The position numbers and the translations under genes were made by a program. The notes beneath the pieces are model-generated. The model had not been told where the DNA came from. It did not search any database and saw only the letters and a list, made by a program, of their open reading frames with translations. Shown here piece after piece: positions 1 through 7,742 of a DNA stretch of 51,367 nt. This stretch comes from Anaerolineae bacterium. GTDB lineage: Bacteria; Chloroflexota; Anaerolineae; J036; Brachytrichaceae. Numbering within the stretch: the first letter of the stretch is position 1; every line of letters starts with the position of its first letter. The stretch lies in assembly GCA_023511655.1 (NCBI GenBank), contig JAIMBB010000007.1, positions 1-51,367 on the forward strand. The letters are read 5' to 3'.

Positions 1-58
1 GGCGCTAAAACGGACTCTGTTCCATGCGCGAATCAAGTTGGCATTTCACTCGCTATTC

Positions 59-80
59 AGAGGGTAGGCAGTTACGCAGG
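59..80. repeat. partial copy of the palindromic repeat found at 18313-18405
   Basis: The stretch around GGGTAGGCAGTTACGCAG nearly matches the outer arm of the 93-bp palindrome at 18313-18405. Only one arm end is present here. No gene is seen in positions 1-80. It is probably a decayed or partial member of a dispersed non-coding repeat family. Confidence 0.5.
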
Positions 81-120
81 GCAAATAAAAAGACCTCCGC
101 AGGGGGAACGCGGAGGTCTT
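81..120 (-). terminator. rho-independent terminator of the galM operon
   Basis: An 11-bp perfect stem (arms 90-100 and 110-120, AAGACCTCCGC and complement) is followed on the minus strand by a T-rich run (TTTTTATTT). It lies 21 bp past the galM stop codon, so it closes the minus-strand operon. Confidence 0.9.
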
Positions 121-140
121 CGATCATGATCCGTTTTCGA

Positions 141-1196
141 TCACGATCGCGTCGAGAAGGTGAATACCGTCGTGGAGTGGAAGTTCTCACCCGGTCGCAA
201 GACCGTGCTGGGGAAGGCCGGCTGATTGGGCGAGTCGGGGAAGTGTTGCGTCTCCAGGCACAGGCCGGAGCGCCGCGCGTATACCACCCCACCCTTGCCA
301 GTGATCGTGCCGTCTAGGAAGTTGCCGGTATAGAACTGCATGCCCGGCTCGGTGGTGCGCACCTCCAGCACACGGCCACGCGTTGGCTCGTATACGCGCG
401 CGGCCAGGCGAAGCTCGCCCGGCGTGCCGTTGACTACAAAGTTGTGATCGTAGCCGCCGGCGCGGGCGATCTGCTCGTGCGGGTCGTTGATCCGCGCGCC
501 GATGCGCATCGGTTGGCGAAAGTCCAACGGCGTGCCTTCGACGGGTTGCAAATCGCCGGTGGGGATCAATGCCTCGTTCACCGGCGTGAAGCGGTCAGCG
601 TTGATCATGACCTCATGGTCGAGAATATCGCCCACGCCGGCCAGGTTGAAGTAGGTGTGGTTGGTCAGGTTGAGGATGGTCGGCTTGTCGGTGCGCGCCC
701 GATAGCTAATGCGCAGGGCGTTATCGCGCATCAGCGTATAGGTCACCGTCACGTATAGGTTTCCAGGGTAATTTTCTTCGCCATCCCTGCTCAGGTACGA
801 AAGCGCAAGGCATATCGCGCCGTCGCTTCGCCCGGTCGCCGCGCGCCACACCCGTTTGTCGAAACCAACCAAGCCGCCGTGCAAATGGTTCGGCCCATTG
901 TTCACGGCGAGTTGATAGGTCACGCCATCGAGCGCGAAGCGCCCGCCGGCGATGCGATTGGCAAAACGACCGACGATGCAGCCGAAGTAGGGGTTCTTGG
1001 TCAGATAACCGTCGAGCGAATCGTAACCCAACACCACGTCCCCGAGGTTGCCCTCTCGATCGGGCACGCGCAGGGACGTGATGGTGCCGCCATAGGTCAT
1101 GATTTGCACGATCATGCCGCTCTCGTTGGAGAGCGTATACAGCTCGACGGCGGTGCCATCGGGCAATTTACCGAAGGGTTGCGTTTGGATGTTCAT
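141..1196 (-). CDS. galM: galactose mutarotase (aldose 1-epimerase)
   Basis: Interconverts alpha and beta anomers of aldoses such as galactose in the cytoplasm (EC 5.1.3.3). The 351-aa product is normal family length. Family landmarks are the PNHLHGG segment with a substrate-binding His, NHTYFNLAG with the catalytic His, and LCLETQHFPDSPN near the C-terminus with the catalytic Glu. The start is taken at the ATG at 1196 (MNIQTQPFGKLPDG), which has an AGGTG ribosome site; the longer ORF from 1265 adds 23 residues unlike the family. It is the last gene of a minus-strand run after the lactonase gene (84-bp gap) and ends at a strong terminator. Confidence 0.93.
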   Translation of the reverse strand: MNIQTQPFGKLPDGTAVELYTLSNESGMIVQIMTYGGTITSLRVPDREGNLGDVVLGYDSLDGYLTKNPYFGCIVGRFANRIAGGRFALDGVTYQLAVNNGPNHLHGGLVGFDKRVWRAATGRSDGAICLALSYLSRDGEENYPGNLYVTVTYTLMRDNALRISYRARTDKPTILNLTNHTYFNLAGVGDILDHEVMINADRFTPVNEALIPTGDLQPVEGTPLDFRQPMRIGARINDPHEQIARAGGYDHNFVVNGTPGELRLAARVYEPTRGRVLEVRTTEPGMQFYTGNFLDGTITGKGGVVYARRSGLCLETQHFPDSPNQPAFPSTVLRPGENFHSTTVFTFSTRS

Positions 1197-1280
1197 ATGG
1201 CTGTCACCTGGATAGTTACTGATGGATAGTTGCTGGCTGCCGGTGGCAGCCGGGACGAGAACCAACGACGATCTGATCTT

Positions 1281-2363
1281 TCAAGTCGCCAGCGCGGCAA
1301 ACTGGATGCACACCGGCTTGGGAACAGCAATCTGGCCCAGGGCAGTGAGGCGGCCGGTGTCGGCATCCACCGCGAAGCGCGTGATCGAATCGCTCTCCTG
1401 GTTGGCCACCCACATGAAGCGACCGGCCGGATCGAGCGCAAAGTTGCGCGGCCAGCGCCCACCGGTCGGCTGCTGGCCGAGCGATGTCAACCGACCTGCG
1501 CCGTCAATTGCAAAGAGGGCGATGCTGTCATGGCCGCGATTCGAGCCGTAGAGGAACTTACCCGACGGCGCGACGTGAATATCGGCGCAGTAGCTGACCT
1601 CGGCATATCCTGCCGGCAAGGTCGAAAGCGTTTGTATCTCGCGCAACGCGCCGCGCTCAGGGTCGTAATCGAACGCAGTCACGGTGTTATCCAACTCGTT
1701 GATCACATAGGCGTGACGGCCGTCGGGGTGAAAAGCGAAGTGACGCGGACCGGCCCCTGGCTTCAGCGGCGCAAACGCCGGTTCGTTCGGCATCAGCTTG
1801 CCGCGCCCGGCATCGAACCGGTAGATCATTACGCGATCCAGGCCTAGGTCGGCGACGAAGGCGAAACGGTTGGCAGGGTCGAGGATAACCGAGTGCGCGT
1901 GCGGGCCCTCTTGTCGTTGCGGATTCACGCTGGAGCCGCGATGTTGCACGAAGTCGCTGGCCTCGTCGAGCGAACCGTCATCGAGGATGGGCAAAACGGC
2001 CACGCTGCCGCCGCCGTAATTGGCCACCAGCACGAACTTGCCGCCGGCGTCCACAATCAGATGACAGGGCCCGTCGCCGACGGACGACCGCTGATTGAGC
2101 GGAAGAAGCGCGCCGGTCTGTGCATCTATGGCGAAAGCGCTCACCGCGCCGGCTCGTCGGCCGCCGAAGTCATCCACCTCATTCACCGCGTAGAGGTAAC
2201 GACGGGTGGGATGAACCGCCAGAAACGACGGATTGGACAGGCCAGCCACCGCACCACATGGCCGAGCCTCGCCGCTGTCCGGGAGATACTCAAAGATGAA
2301 GATGCCTTCACGCCGGCCATCGGTGTACGTGCCGACATAGGCATAGAGCGTTGATTTCGTCAT
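1281..2363 (-). CDS. 6-phosphogluconolactonase-like beta-propeller lactonase
   Basis: Belongs to the seven-bladed beta-propeller lactonase family (YbhE/Pgl type), which hydrolyses 6-phosphogluconolactone in the oxidative pentose phosphate pathway; related members act on other lactones. About 360 aa, as expected. Visible landmarks are the N-terminal YAYVGTYTDGR, repeated blade segments such as NPSFLAVHPTRRYLYAVNE and GPRHFAFHPDGRHAYVINE, and C-terminal GRWPRNFALDPAGRFMWVAN. The ATG at 2363 is used; an in-frame GTG at 2369 is an alternative. The start lies about 10 bp after the Ldh_2 stop codon, so the genes are co-transcribed. Family is certain, exact substrate is inferred. Confidence 0.85.
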   Translation of the reverse strand: MTKSTLYAYVGTYTDGRREGIFIFEYLPDSGEARPCGAVAGLSNPSFLAVHPTRRYLYAVNEVDDFGGRRAGAVSAFAIDAQTGALLPLNQRSSVGDGPCHLIVDAGGKFVLVANYGGGSVAVLPILDDGSLDEASDFVQHRGSSVNPQRQEGPHAHSVILDPANRFAFVADLGLDRVMIYRFDAGRGKLMPNEPAFAPLKPGAGPRHFAFHPDGRHAYVINELDNTVTAFDYDPERGALREIQTLSTLPAGYAEVSYCADIHVAPSGKFLYGSNRGHDSIALFAIDGAGRLTSLGQQPTGGRWPRNFALDPAGRFMWVANQESDSITRFAVDADTGRLTALGQIAVPKPVCIQFAALAT

Positions 2364-2372
2364 GCCCACGTT

Positions 2373-3410
2373 TTACACCACCAGGCCAACTTGCGCAGCC
2401 GCTTCCACGATCAAGCGCCAGGATTCATCGGCCAGCGGGATGCCGTCGCGCAGGCGCTGCTGACGGATGCGAAAATCAATTGTGCCCGGCATGACCACCT
2501 CGCCGAAGCCATCCATCGGCGGCGTACTCACCACGTAGTCGCGCAGCGCTTCCACCAGCGCCTTGAACTTTTCTCTGCCGCAGAACGCGTCGGGGTCAAT
2601 GGCGATCAGGCAAAGGCCGTTCGTGTGCGGATATGCCTCGGCGGTGGCATAGCCGGCGAGCACACCACCCAGCAGCTCGACCAGCAACGCCAGGCCAAAG
2701 CCCTTGTAGCCGTACTGCGAGCCGAACGGCAGGATGGCCCCCCGCGGCGGGCCATAGAACGCGCGCGGATCGGTGGACGGCCGGCCGAGCGCATCCAGGA
2801 TGATGCCCTCCGGCAGCGGCTGGCCGGCGTGTAGATGCACGCGAATCTTGCCTTCCGGCATCATACAGGTCGCCATGTCCATCACGATCGGCGTCTGTCC
2901 GGCAGCTACCGGCACGGCCCAGGCGATCGGATTGGTGCCCAGCCGCCCTTCGCGCCCACCCCACGGCGCAACGGAATGCCCACCCCTGGTATTGTTCACG
3001 AAGGCCAGCCCGATCAGGTCGCGTTCGGCAATCCGCTGCACCCACGCGCCCAGCCGGCCGACGTGATGGCTGTTCTGGCTCACGACGCATGCGATGCCGC
3101 CATGCGCCTTCCCGCAGGCTACCTCGACCATGCGGCGCGCGCTCACCGCGCCGAAGTTGAACCCGCAATCCACCAACGCAGTCGTCGCCGTTTCCTTCAC
3201 GATCGTGACTGGCGAGCCGGGCCTGACGCGACCTTCTCGGATCTCGCGGACGTACTGCGAGGCGCGCATCACGCCGTGCGAGTCGAACCCCAGCAGGCTG
3301 GACTCGACCAACTCTCCAGCAGCGATCCGAGCCTCATCCTCGGGCGCGCCGTAGGCGCAGAACAGTTTCGAGCATGTGTCCAGAAGATAGTCAGAGGTGA
3401 ATGTTGGCAT
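2373..3410 (-). CDS. Ldh_2 family (malate/L-lactate/ureidoglycolate-type) NAD(P)-dependent oxidoreductase
   Basis: A 345-aa member of the Ldh_2 (YlbC/ComC) family, which oxidises 2-hydroxyacids with NAD(P); it is unrelated to classical LDH. Hallmarks are LGFDSHGVMR with the catalytic His near residue 46, SQNSHHVGRLGAW, LGTNPIAWAVP, and a conserved GYKGFGLALLVELLGG. The ATG at 3410 is preferred over 3449 because homology begins at MPTFTSDYLL and a TACACT -10 element lies exactly 7 nt upstream, implying a leaderless message. It is first of three minus-strand sugar/acid genes. The substrate cannot be read from sequence. Confidence 0.85.
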   Translation of the reverse strand: MPTFTSDYLLDTCSKLFCAYGAPEDEARIAAGELVESSLLGFDSHGVMRASQYVREIREGRVRPGSPVTIVKETATTALVDCGFNFGAVSARRMVEVACGKAHGGIACVVSQNSHHVGRLGAWVQRIAERDLIGLAFVNNTRGGHSVAPWGGREGRLGTNPIAWAVPVAAGQTPIVMDMATCMMPEGKIRVHLHAGQPLPEGIILDALGRPSTDPRAFYGPPRGAILPFGSQYGYKGFGLALLVELLGGVLAGYATAEAYPHTNGLCLIAIDPDAFCGREKFKALVEALRDYVVSTPPMDGFGEVVMPGTIDFRIRQQRLRDGIPLADESWRLIVEAAAQVGLVV

Positions 3411-3417
3411 GCGCCAC

Positions 3418-3423
3418 AGTGTA
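3418..3423 (-). promoter_or_regulatory. -10 element of a leaderless promoter for the Ldh_2 gene
   Basis: TACACT is followed by a 7-nt spacer (GTGGCGC) and then the ATG at 3410, so the predicted transcription start is the start codon. No Shine-Dalgarno sequence fits. It belongs to a set of seven such sites in the window. Confidence 0.55.
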
Positions 3424-3424
3424 G

Positions 3425-3467
3425 AGGAAAAGCACGGAACCCCGTTCATTGACGAAGCCAGGGTTCC
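3425..3467 (-). terminator. terminator downstream of tRNA-Leu
   Basis: On the minus strand GGAACCC and GGGTTCC (3461-3467 and 3436-3442) form a stem followed by GTGCTTTTCC. It follows the tRNA 3' end by 9 bp and separates it from the Ldh_2 gene. Confidence 0.7.
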
Positions 3468-3475
3468 GCGTCCGA

Positions 3476-3557
3476 TGCCCAGGACAGGATTTGAACCTGC
3501 AAGCCTTTCGGCACTACCCCCTCAAGATAGCGTGTCTGCCAATTCCACCACCTGGGC
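3476..3557 (-). tRNA. tRNA-Leu (anticodon GAG)
   Basis: An 82-nt class II tRNA. The acceptor stem is GCCCAGG/CCTGGGC with discriminator A at 3476; the D-arm reads TGGTGGAATTGGCAGACACG; the anticodon loop is TTGAGGG with anticodon GAG at 3521-3523; the long variable arm has a GCC/GGC stem; the T-arm is CAGGTTCAAATCCTG. CCA is not encoded. It decodes CTC and CTT. Confidence 0.95.
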
Positions 3558-3567
3558 CGATGTGCAA

Positions 3568-3596
3568 ATTATATCAGCCGGATCGGCGCGCATCAA
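3568..3596 (-). promoter_or_regulatory. sigma-70-type promoter of tRNA-Leu
   Basis: On the minus strand TTGATG (3591-3596) and TATAAT (3568-3573) are separated by 17 bp. The tRNA 5' end is 11 bp beyond the -10, so the leader is very short. Confidence 0.8.
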
Positions 3597-3749
3597 TTGA
3601 CATAGAAACGAGTCGGGGCGAAAATGGCGGCAAATTTTCCGGGAAGAGAGATTTGAGAGGGGCCTGTAGTTCGACCACACAAAGCCGTCCATCGCCGCTT
3701 CGAGCCTTTCCGCGCTCTCCATTCACGCACAATTGCGCCACGATCCGTC

Positions 3750-5774
3750 ATGAAGCTTTCTCGTTCGATCCGCTGGTTCACCACCGCGCTCGTCGCCGTG
3801 GCATTGCTCGCAGTTGCTGCACCGACGAGCACGCATGCTCAGGACCAGCAGCCTCCGGCGACGCCGGCGCCCATTCCTCCGCCGGCGCGCAAAATCGCGC
3901 TGCCGCCCGGCACGTTCAACATCGCCCTGTTGGGCATAGACAAGCGGCCGGATCGCGGCTTCATGAACACCGACGTCATCATCATCGCCAGCGTCAACCC
4001 CGATGTGCCAATCGTCACGCTGCTCTCCATCCCGCGCGACACGCCGGCCTACATCCCAGGCGTCGGTGTCAAGAAGATCAACCAGGCCTACGCCTTCGGC
4101 GGGCCCGACTTGTTCAAGGAGACTATCCGCTACAACTTCGGATTGGACATCGCCAACTATGCGATGGTCAACTTCGCCGGCCTGGTGCGCGCGGTGGACG
4201 CGTTGGGTGGCATAGATGTGATCGCCACATGCCCGATCAAACACGGCTTCCCGCGCGATCCGTATTACATGGGCGGCAGCATCGTCGCGCAAGACTATGT
4301 AGACACGTTCACCGGCGAGGTGTGGCCGGCCGGTTCGCGCGTCCCCATCCTCAGAATAGATTTGCCCAAGCCCGGCGTATACAGCCTGAACGGGTTACAA
4401 GCGTTGGCCTACGTGCGGGCGCGCTACAACATCCCCGGCGGCGACGTTGATCGCGGCCGGCGCGAGCAACGCGTGGTGCGCGCGCTGCTGGCCAAGGCGC
4501 GCCAGGTCGGCTCGCTCACCAAGCTGACCGAGCTGTACAACGCAGTGCGCAACGACGTTGAGACCGACCTCACCCTGGAGAGCATCCTGCGCTACGCGTT
4601 GATGATTGACAAAATCGGGGACGCTGTCGTCCGCAGCCGTTACCTGATGGGCTATGACGCCAACGGCGCAGCGCTCGATGGCGCGCCACGAAACTGGAAC
4701 GACCGCCTCACCTACATCCAGCAAGCGCTGAACGTCGCGCTTAACCAACGCATCAACGACGGCATCCCGATCGAGGTGCTGAACGGCACCGGCGACGCCG
4801 GATTTGCGCTCGCGGCGGCGGATCGCTTGAAGGAGCTGGGTTTTGTGGTGACCGACATCAAGCCGGCCGGGCAAAGCTATGCGCGCACCATGGTGATTGA
4901 CCACACCACGACGAAGAAGGGCAGCGCATTGCCGCTGTTGCTGCGCACGTTCAACATCAATCAGCGGAACGTCGTCCCCGACCCCAGGCCGAACGGGCCG
5001 CGCTTCACCGTCATCGTCGGCCCGGACTTCAACACTTGTTACTACGCCCGATCGCTGATGGCCAGCGGCAGCCAGCCGGTCGGCGGACAGGAAGCCAGTG
5101 CGCCGGAGGAGATTCTGCAACCGCTGACCAGTTCGGTCGTCGTCACCGACACGGCGCACATCGAACAGGCCGTCGCCGAGTCCCTCGACCAGACCGCGGT
5201 CGTGATCACCGCAACGGCACTCCTCGACCCGGTCGCGGCAGTCACCGCCCCGCTGATGCCGCCGGAAGCAGCGACGCCGACTTTCATCGTGCCGATGGGC
5301 GACGTCGTCAACGTCCGCAGCGCGCCGACCAAGCGCTCGCGCAGCCTGGGTCAATTGCGAGGCGGGTTCAGCGCCGACATCCTCGGCCGCAGCGTGGACG
5401 GCAACTGGTTGCAATTTCAGATGCCGCGCACCAGCCAGCTGGCCTGGGTAAACAAGAACGTGGTGCAGGTGAAGGGGTATTTTCAGGAGGCGGCTACAGC
5501 CGGAGAGGACACACAAGCAACGTCGCCCTTGTCGAACGCCGATCCGCCGCGCATCGTCGTCCCCGGCGGCCGCATCATCAACGTGCGCAGTGGCCCCGGC
5601 GTGAGCTTCGATATCCTGGGCCGCCTGCGCGCGCGCCAATCGGCGCTGATCATCGGGCGCAGCGCCGACGGCGCATGGTGGCAGATCCAGTTTGGAGATC
5701 AACCGGCCTGGATTTCGGCGCGCTACGTGCGCACGACGGGCAACGCTGGCAGCGTGCCGACGACAGGGCAGTGA
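3750..5774 (+). CDS. LytR-CpsA-Psr (LCP) family protein with LytR_C and two SH3b domains
   Basis: LCP enzymes transfer undecaprenyl-linked anionic glycopolymers to peptidoglycan outside the membrane. The 674-aa protein has a signal sequence or anchor (residues 1-30, ending THAQD), an LCP domain (about 55-270) with TDVIIIASVNP, LLSIPRDTPAYIP, KINQAYAFGG and YVRARYNIPGGDVDRGRR, a LytR_C domain (about 335-435, IPIEVLNGTGDAGFALAAAD), a spacer, and two SH3b modules (about 510-575 and 610-668, each with NVRS-P and a closing W). SH3b modules probably hold it to the wall. It is monocistronic, between the tRNA promoter region and a convergent HEPN gene. The wall-polymer substrate is unknown. Confidence 0.9.
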   Translation: MKLSRSIRWFTTALVAVALLAVAAPTSTHAQDQQPPATPAPIPPPARKIALPPGTFNIALLGIDKRPDRGFMNTDVIIIASVNPDVPIVTLLSIPRDTPAYIPGVGVKKINQAYAFGGPDLFKETIRYNFGLDIANYAMVNFAGLVRAVDALGGIDVIATCPIKHGFPRDPYYMGGSIVAQDYVDTFTGEVWPAGSRVPILRIDLPKPGVYSLNGLQALAYVRARYNIPGGDVDRGRREQRVVRALLAKARQVGSLTKLTELYNAVRNDVETDLTLESILRYALMIDKIGDAVVRSRYLMGYDANGAALDGAPRNWNDRLTYIQQALNVALNQRINDGIPIEVLNGTGDAGFALAAADRLKELGFVVTDIKPAGQSYARTMVIDHTTTKKGSALPLLLRTFNINQRNVVPDPRPNGPRFTVIVGPDFNTCYYARSLMASGSQPVGGQEASAPEEILQPLTSSVVVTDTAHIEQAVAESLDQTAVVITATALLDPVAAVTAPLMPPEAATPTFIVPMGDVVNVRSAPTKRSRSLGQLRGGFSADILGRSVDGNWLQFQMPRTSQLAWVNKNVVQVKGYFQEAATAGEDTQATSPLSNADPPRIVVPGGRIINVRSGPGVSFDILGRLRARQSALIIGRSADGAWWQIQFGDQPAWISARYVRTTGNAGSVPTTGQ

Positions 5775-5780
5775 TGCTGC

Positions 5781-5866
5781 TTACTTCGGCACAAAATCCG
5801 TCTCCCTCGTCACCGACCGCACGAACGCCGCGATCAGCCTCGCAACATTTGTCGCTTCATCATTTG
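5781..5866 (-). pseudogene. remnant of the 3' end of an M42 peptidase gene
   Basis: In the frame ending at the TAA 5781-5783 the minus strand reads NDEATNVARLIAAFVRSV then TRETDFVPK-stop. This aligns with the end of the intact M42 peptidase at 6602 (NDVDNAAKLIAAFVRSV, TRETDFVM). Positions 5790-5838 are identical over 49 nt to 6608-6656, while flanks diverge. There is no start codon and an in-frame stop lies just upstream, so it is a detached gene tail. The HEPN stop codon lies within it. Confidence 0.75.
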
Positions 5867-6261
5867 GCTAACACGATGCCGGCCGCCCAGTCGTAGACCG
5901 ATTGAGCTACTGCGATCACAGCGTGATATTCCTCGATTTCGATGATCTCACGCTCACCGGGATAACGCATCGCGACAGCGTACTCGGTCAGTGCGGCAGC
6001 AGCGAGCCCGTTGGGAAGCGCATACTCCGGAGGCAGCTTCTCGATCAACGATTTGATGTTATGCGTCCGCTCGAACGGAATACCGCAGAACACCAGAACC
6101 GCTTTGATGCTCTTTTCAGTTGCCTGTTGTGCGTGAAAGCAAAGCGTCTCCAACAGGACATCCGGCGTATTCACCATGCGCGACAGAGCCAGGTCGCTCT
6201 TGGCGAAGCGCAGCCAGTCCTCGGGGCTTCCCGGCTCAGGTAACTGCGACCGGTTGGACAT
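5860..6261 (-). CDS. HEPN domain protein (partner of MNT nucleotidyltransferase)
   Basis: A 133-aa alpha-helical HEPN (PF05168-type) protein. The characteristic stretch is LCFHAQQATEKSIKAVLVF followed by GIPFERTHNIKSLIEKLP. HEPN proteins paired with MNT enzymes usually form a toxin-antitoxin module in which HEPN acts as an RNase that MNT silences, but many PF05168 pairs lack a proven RNase site, and the strict R-x4-6-H motif is not evident here (only R-T-H). It overlaps the MNT gene by 26 nt, indicating coupled translation. It lies immediately beside the M42 remnant. Confidence 0.85.
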   Translation of the reverse strand: MSNRSQLPEPGSPEDWLRFAKSDLALSRMVNTPDVLLETLCFHAQQATEKSIKAVLVFCGIPFERTHNIKSLIEKLPPEYALPNGLAAAALTEYAVAMRYPGEREIIEIEEYHAVIAVAQSVYDWAAGIVLAK

Positions 6262-6568
6262 ACACCGTCTTTCCCTCTCGCAGGATCGTCCGATAGATTA
6301 GGCCGATGTTGTCTTTGTGCTTCTCCAAATCGCTCGGCGTAGCCACCAGCAGGTCGAACGGGGTCTCAATGCCGCCGATCATCTGATAGAGGCGCTGCGC
6401 CGTGTGCCGCCTGTGCGTGCCATCCGGCATCACGACGAGGAGATCAATATCGCTGCCAGGCCTCATTTGGCCACGCGCGGCCGAGCCAAACAAGATAATT
6501 TGAATTGGCTGCACCGCGCCGACGATTGCATTGACCAACTGCGTGATGAGCTTCGGATCGGGCTCCAT
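6236..6568 (-). CDS. MNT-type nucleotidyltransferase domain protein
   Basis: A 110-aa minimal nucleotidyltransferase. The signature GSAARGQMRPGSDIDLLVVM (residues about 28-47) supplies the GS motif and the Asp-x-Asp metal ligands; a third acidic residue is probably in the ETPFDLLVAT strand. In characterised HEPN/MNT pairs this protein modifies (AMPylates) or binds the HEPN toxin. It is the upstream gene of the pair, with start ATG at 6568 and a TAGTAT -10-like box just upstream. Role as antitoxin is family inference. Confidence 0.88.
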   Translation of the reverse strand: MEPDPKLITQLVNAIVGAVQPIQIILFGSAARGQMRPGSDIDLLVVMPDGTHRRHTAQRLYQMIGGIETPFDLLVATPSDLEKHKDNIGLIYRTILREGKTVYVQPVAVT

Positions 6569-6601
6569 CGTTACGAGCGAAATACTAGCACGATTTGCCG
6601 A

Positions 6602-7663
6602 CTACATCACAAAATCCGTCTCCCTCGTCACCGACCGCACGAACGCCGCGATCAGCTTCGCGGCGTTGTCTACGTCATTCAACTCGATCATCTCGTTGGG
6701 CGAATGCATGTAGCGGTTGGGGATCGAGATGATGCCGGTAGCCACGCCGCCGCGCGTGCGGTGAATCGCGTCGGCGTCGGTGCCGGTCGAGCGTGGACTG
6801 GCCTCGATGGCAAAGGGGATGCCCTCGCGTTCAGCAATCGCGATCAGCATGTCGAACACCACCGGGCTGCCCGACGACCCGCGCGAGATCACCGGCCCGC
6901 CGCCCAGCTTCACGTCGCCGGAGCGGCGTTTGTTGGCCTCGGGATGATCGGTGGCGTGCGTCACGTCCACGACGATGGCCGCGTGTGGGTCGAACGAGAA
7001 CGCGGAGGTGTACGCGCCGGCGAAGTTGATCTCCTCTTGCGTCGTTGCCACCGCTGCGACCGTGGCCGTCGGCCGTTGCTGCGCCAGCAACCGCAACGCC
7101 TCCAGCACGGTGAACGCGCCGATGCGGTTGTCAATGCTGCGCGAGACGATACGATCGTTGGGAAAGTCGTAAATCGGCGCGTCAATCACGCCGACTGTGC
7201 CGACGCGCACACGGCACAGCGCCTCATCGCGGTTCTTCGCGCCGATGTCAATCCACAAATCCTCAATCTTGCTGGCCCGGTCTTGTTCGTCCGGCTTCAT
7301 CAGGTGGATGGCTTTCTTGCCGATCACGCCGACCACTTCGCCCTGTTTGCCCAACAGGCGCACGCGCTGCGCTACGAGCACCTGCGGGTCCCAGCCACCG
7401 ATCGGTGCAAACCACAGGTAACCGTCGTCGTCCACATAGGTGATCATCAGGCCGATCTCGTCAATGTGGCCGGCCAGCAGCACGCGCGGCGCGCCCTCGG
7501 CGCCTTTCAACACAGCGTAGGAATTGCCGCGCACGTCGGCGCGCACTTCATCGGCGAACGTCCGAGCCTCTTCGCGCCAGATGCGCGCTACGCCGGCCTC
7601 GTCGCCCGACGGGCCGGGTGTGTCGAGCAATCGCTTCAGGAACCGGATGGAATGTTCGTTCAT
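6602..7663 (-). CDS. M42 family metallopeptidase (glutamyl/deblocking aminopeptidase type)
   Basis: A cytoplasmic dinuclear-metal aminopeptidase of clan MH that trims peptides, usually as a dodecamer. The 353-aa length is typical. Metal and catalytic residues are visible in LLAGHIDEIGLMI (His, Asp), SRSIDNRIGAF (bridging Asp), ATTQEEINFAGAY (catalytic Glu pair), IVVDVTHATDHP (Asp) and SIPNRYMHSPNEMIEL (His). A GATAAT box lies 9 nt before the ATG, implying a leaderless or nearly leaderless message divergent from the SGNH gene at 7743. The last codons are duplicated at 5781-5866. Confidence 0.92.
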   Translation of the reverse strand: MNEHSIRFLKRLLDTPGPSGDEAGVARIWREEARTFADEVRADVRGNSYAVLKGAEGAPRVLLAGHIDEIGLMITYVDDDGYLWFAPIGGWDPQVLVAQRVRLLGKQGEVVGVIGKKAIHLMKPDEQDRASKIEDLWIDIGAKNRDEALCRVRVGTVGVIDAPIYDFPNDRIVSRSIDNRIGAFTVLEALRLLAQQRPTATVAAVATTQEEINFAGAYTSAFSFDPHAAIVVDVTHATDHPEANKRRSGDVKLGGGPVISRGSSGSPVVFDMLIAIAEREGIPFAIEASPRSTGTDADAIHRTRGGVATGIISIPNRYMHSPNEMIELNDVDNAAKLIAAFVRSVTRETDFVM

Positions 7664-7672
7664 GATGGGGAG

Positions 7673-7678
7673 ATTATC
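7673..7678 (-). promoter_or_regulatory. -10 element of a near-leaderless promoter for the M42 peptidase
   Basis: GATAAT, 9-nt spacer, ATG at 7663; no Shine-Dalgarno sequence. Confidence 0.45.
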
Positions 7679-7729
7679 CGGGATGGCGCGACAGCGGACA
7701 ACGCCAGCCCCGGCCCGACTCCGGCACGT

Positions 7730-7735
7730 TAAAAT
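7730..7735 (+). promoter_or_regulatory. -10 element of a leaderless promoter for the SGNH-like lipoprotein
   Basis: TAAAAT, 7-nt spacer (CGCGCTC), then the GTG at 7743. The same arrangement recurs at 9297 and 17400. Confidence 0.55.
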
Positions 7736-7742
7736 CGCGCTC

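Noticed and set aside
4395-5702. Long minus-strand open frame opposite the LCP gene
   Set aside because: It lies antisense to a clear LCP/LytR_C/SH3b gene, has Arg/Asp/His-rich composition typical of a GC-rich shadow frame and no recognisable motif.
7524-7742. N-terminal extension of the SGNH lipoprotein to 7524
   Set aside because: It runs antisense through the M42 coding sequence and would bury the signal peptide; the GTG at 7743 with its -10 box fits.
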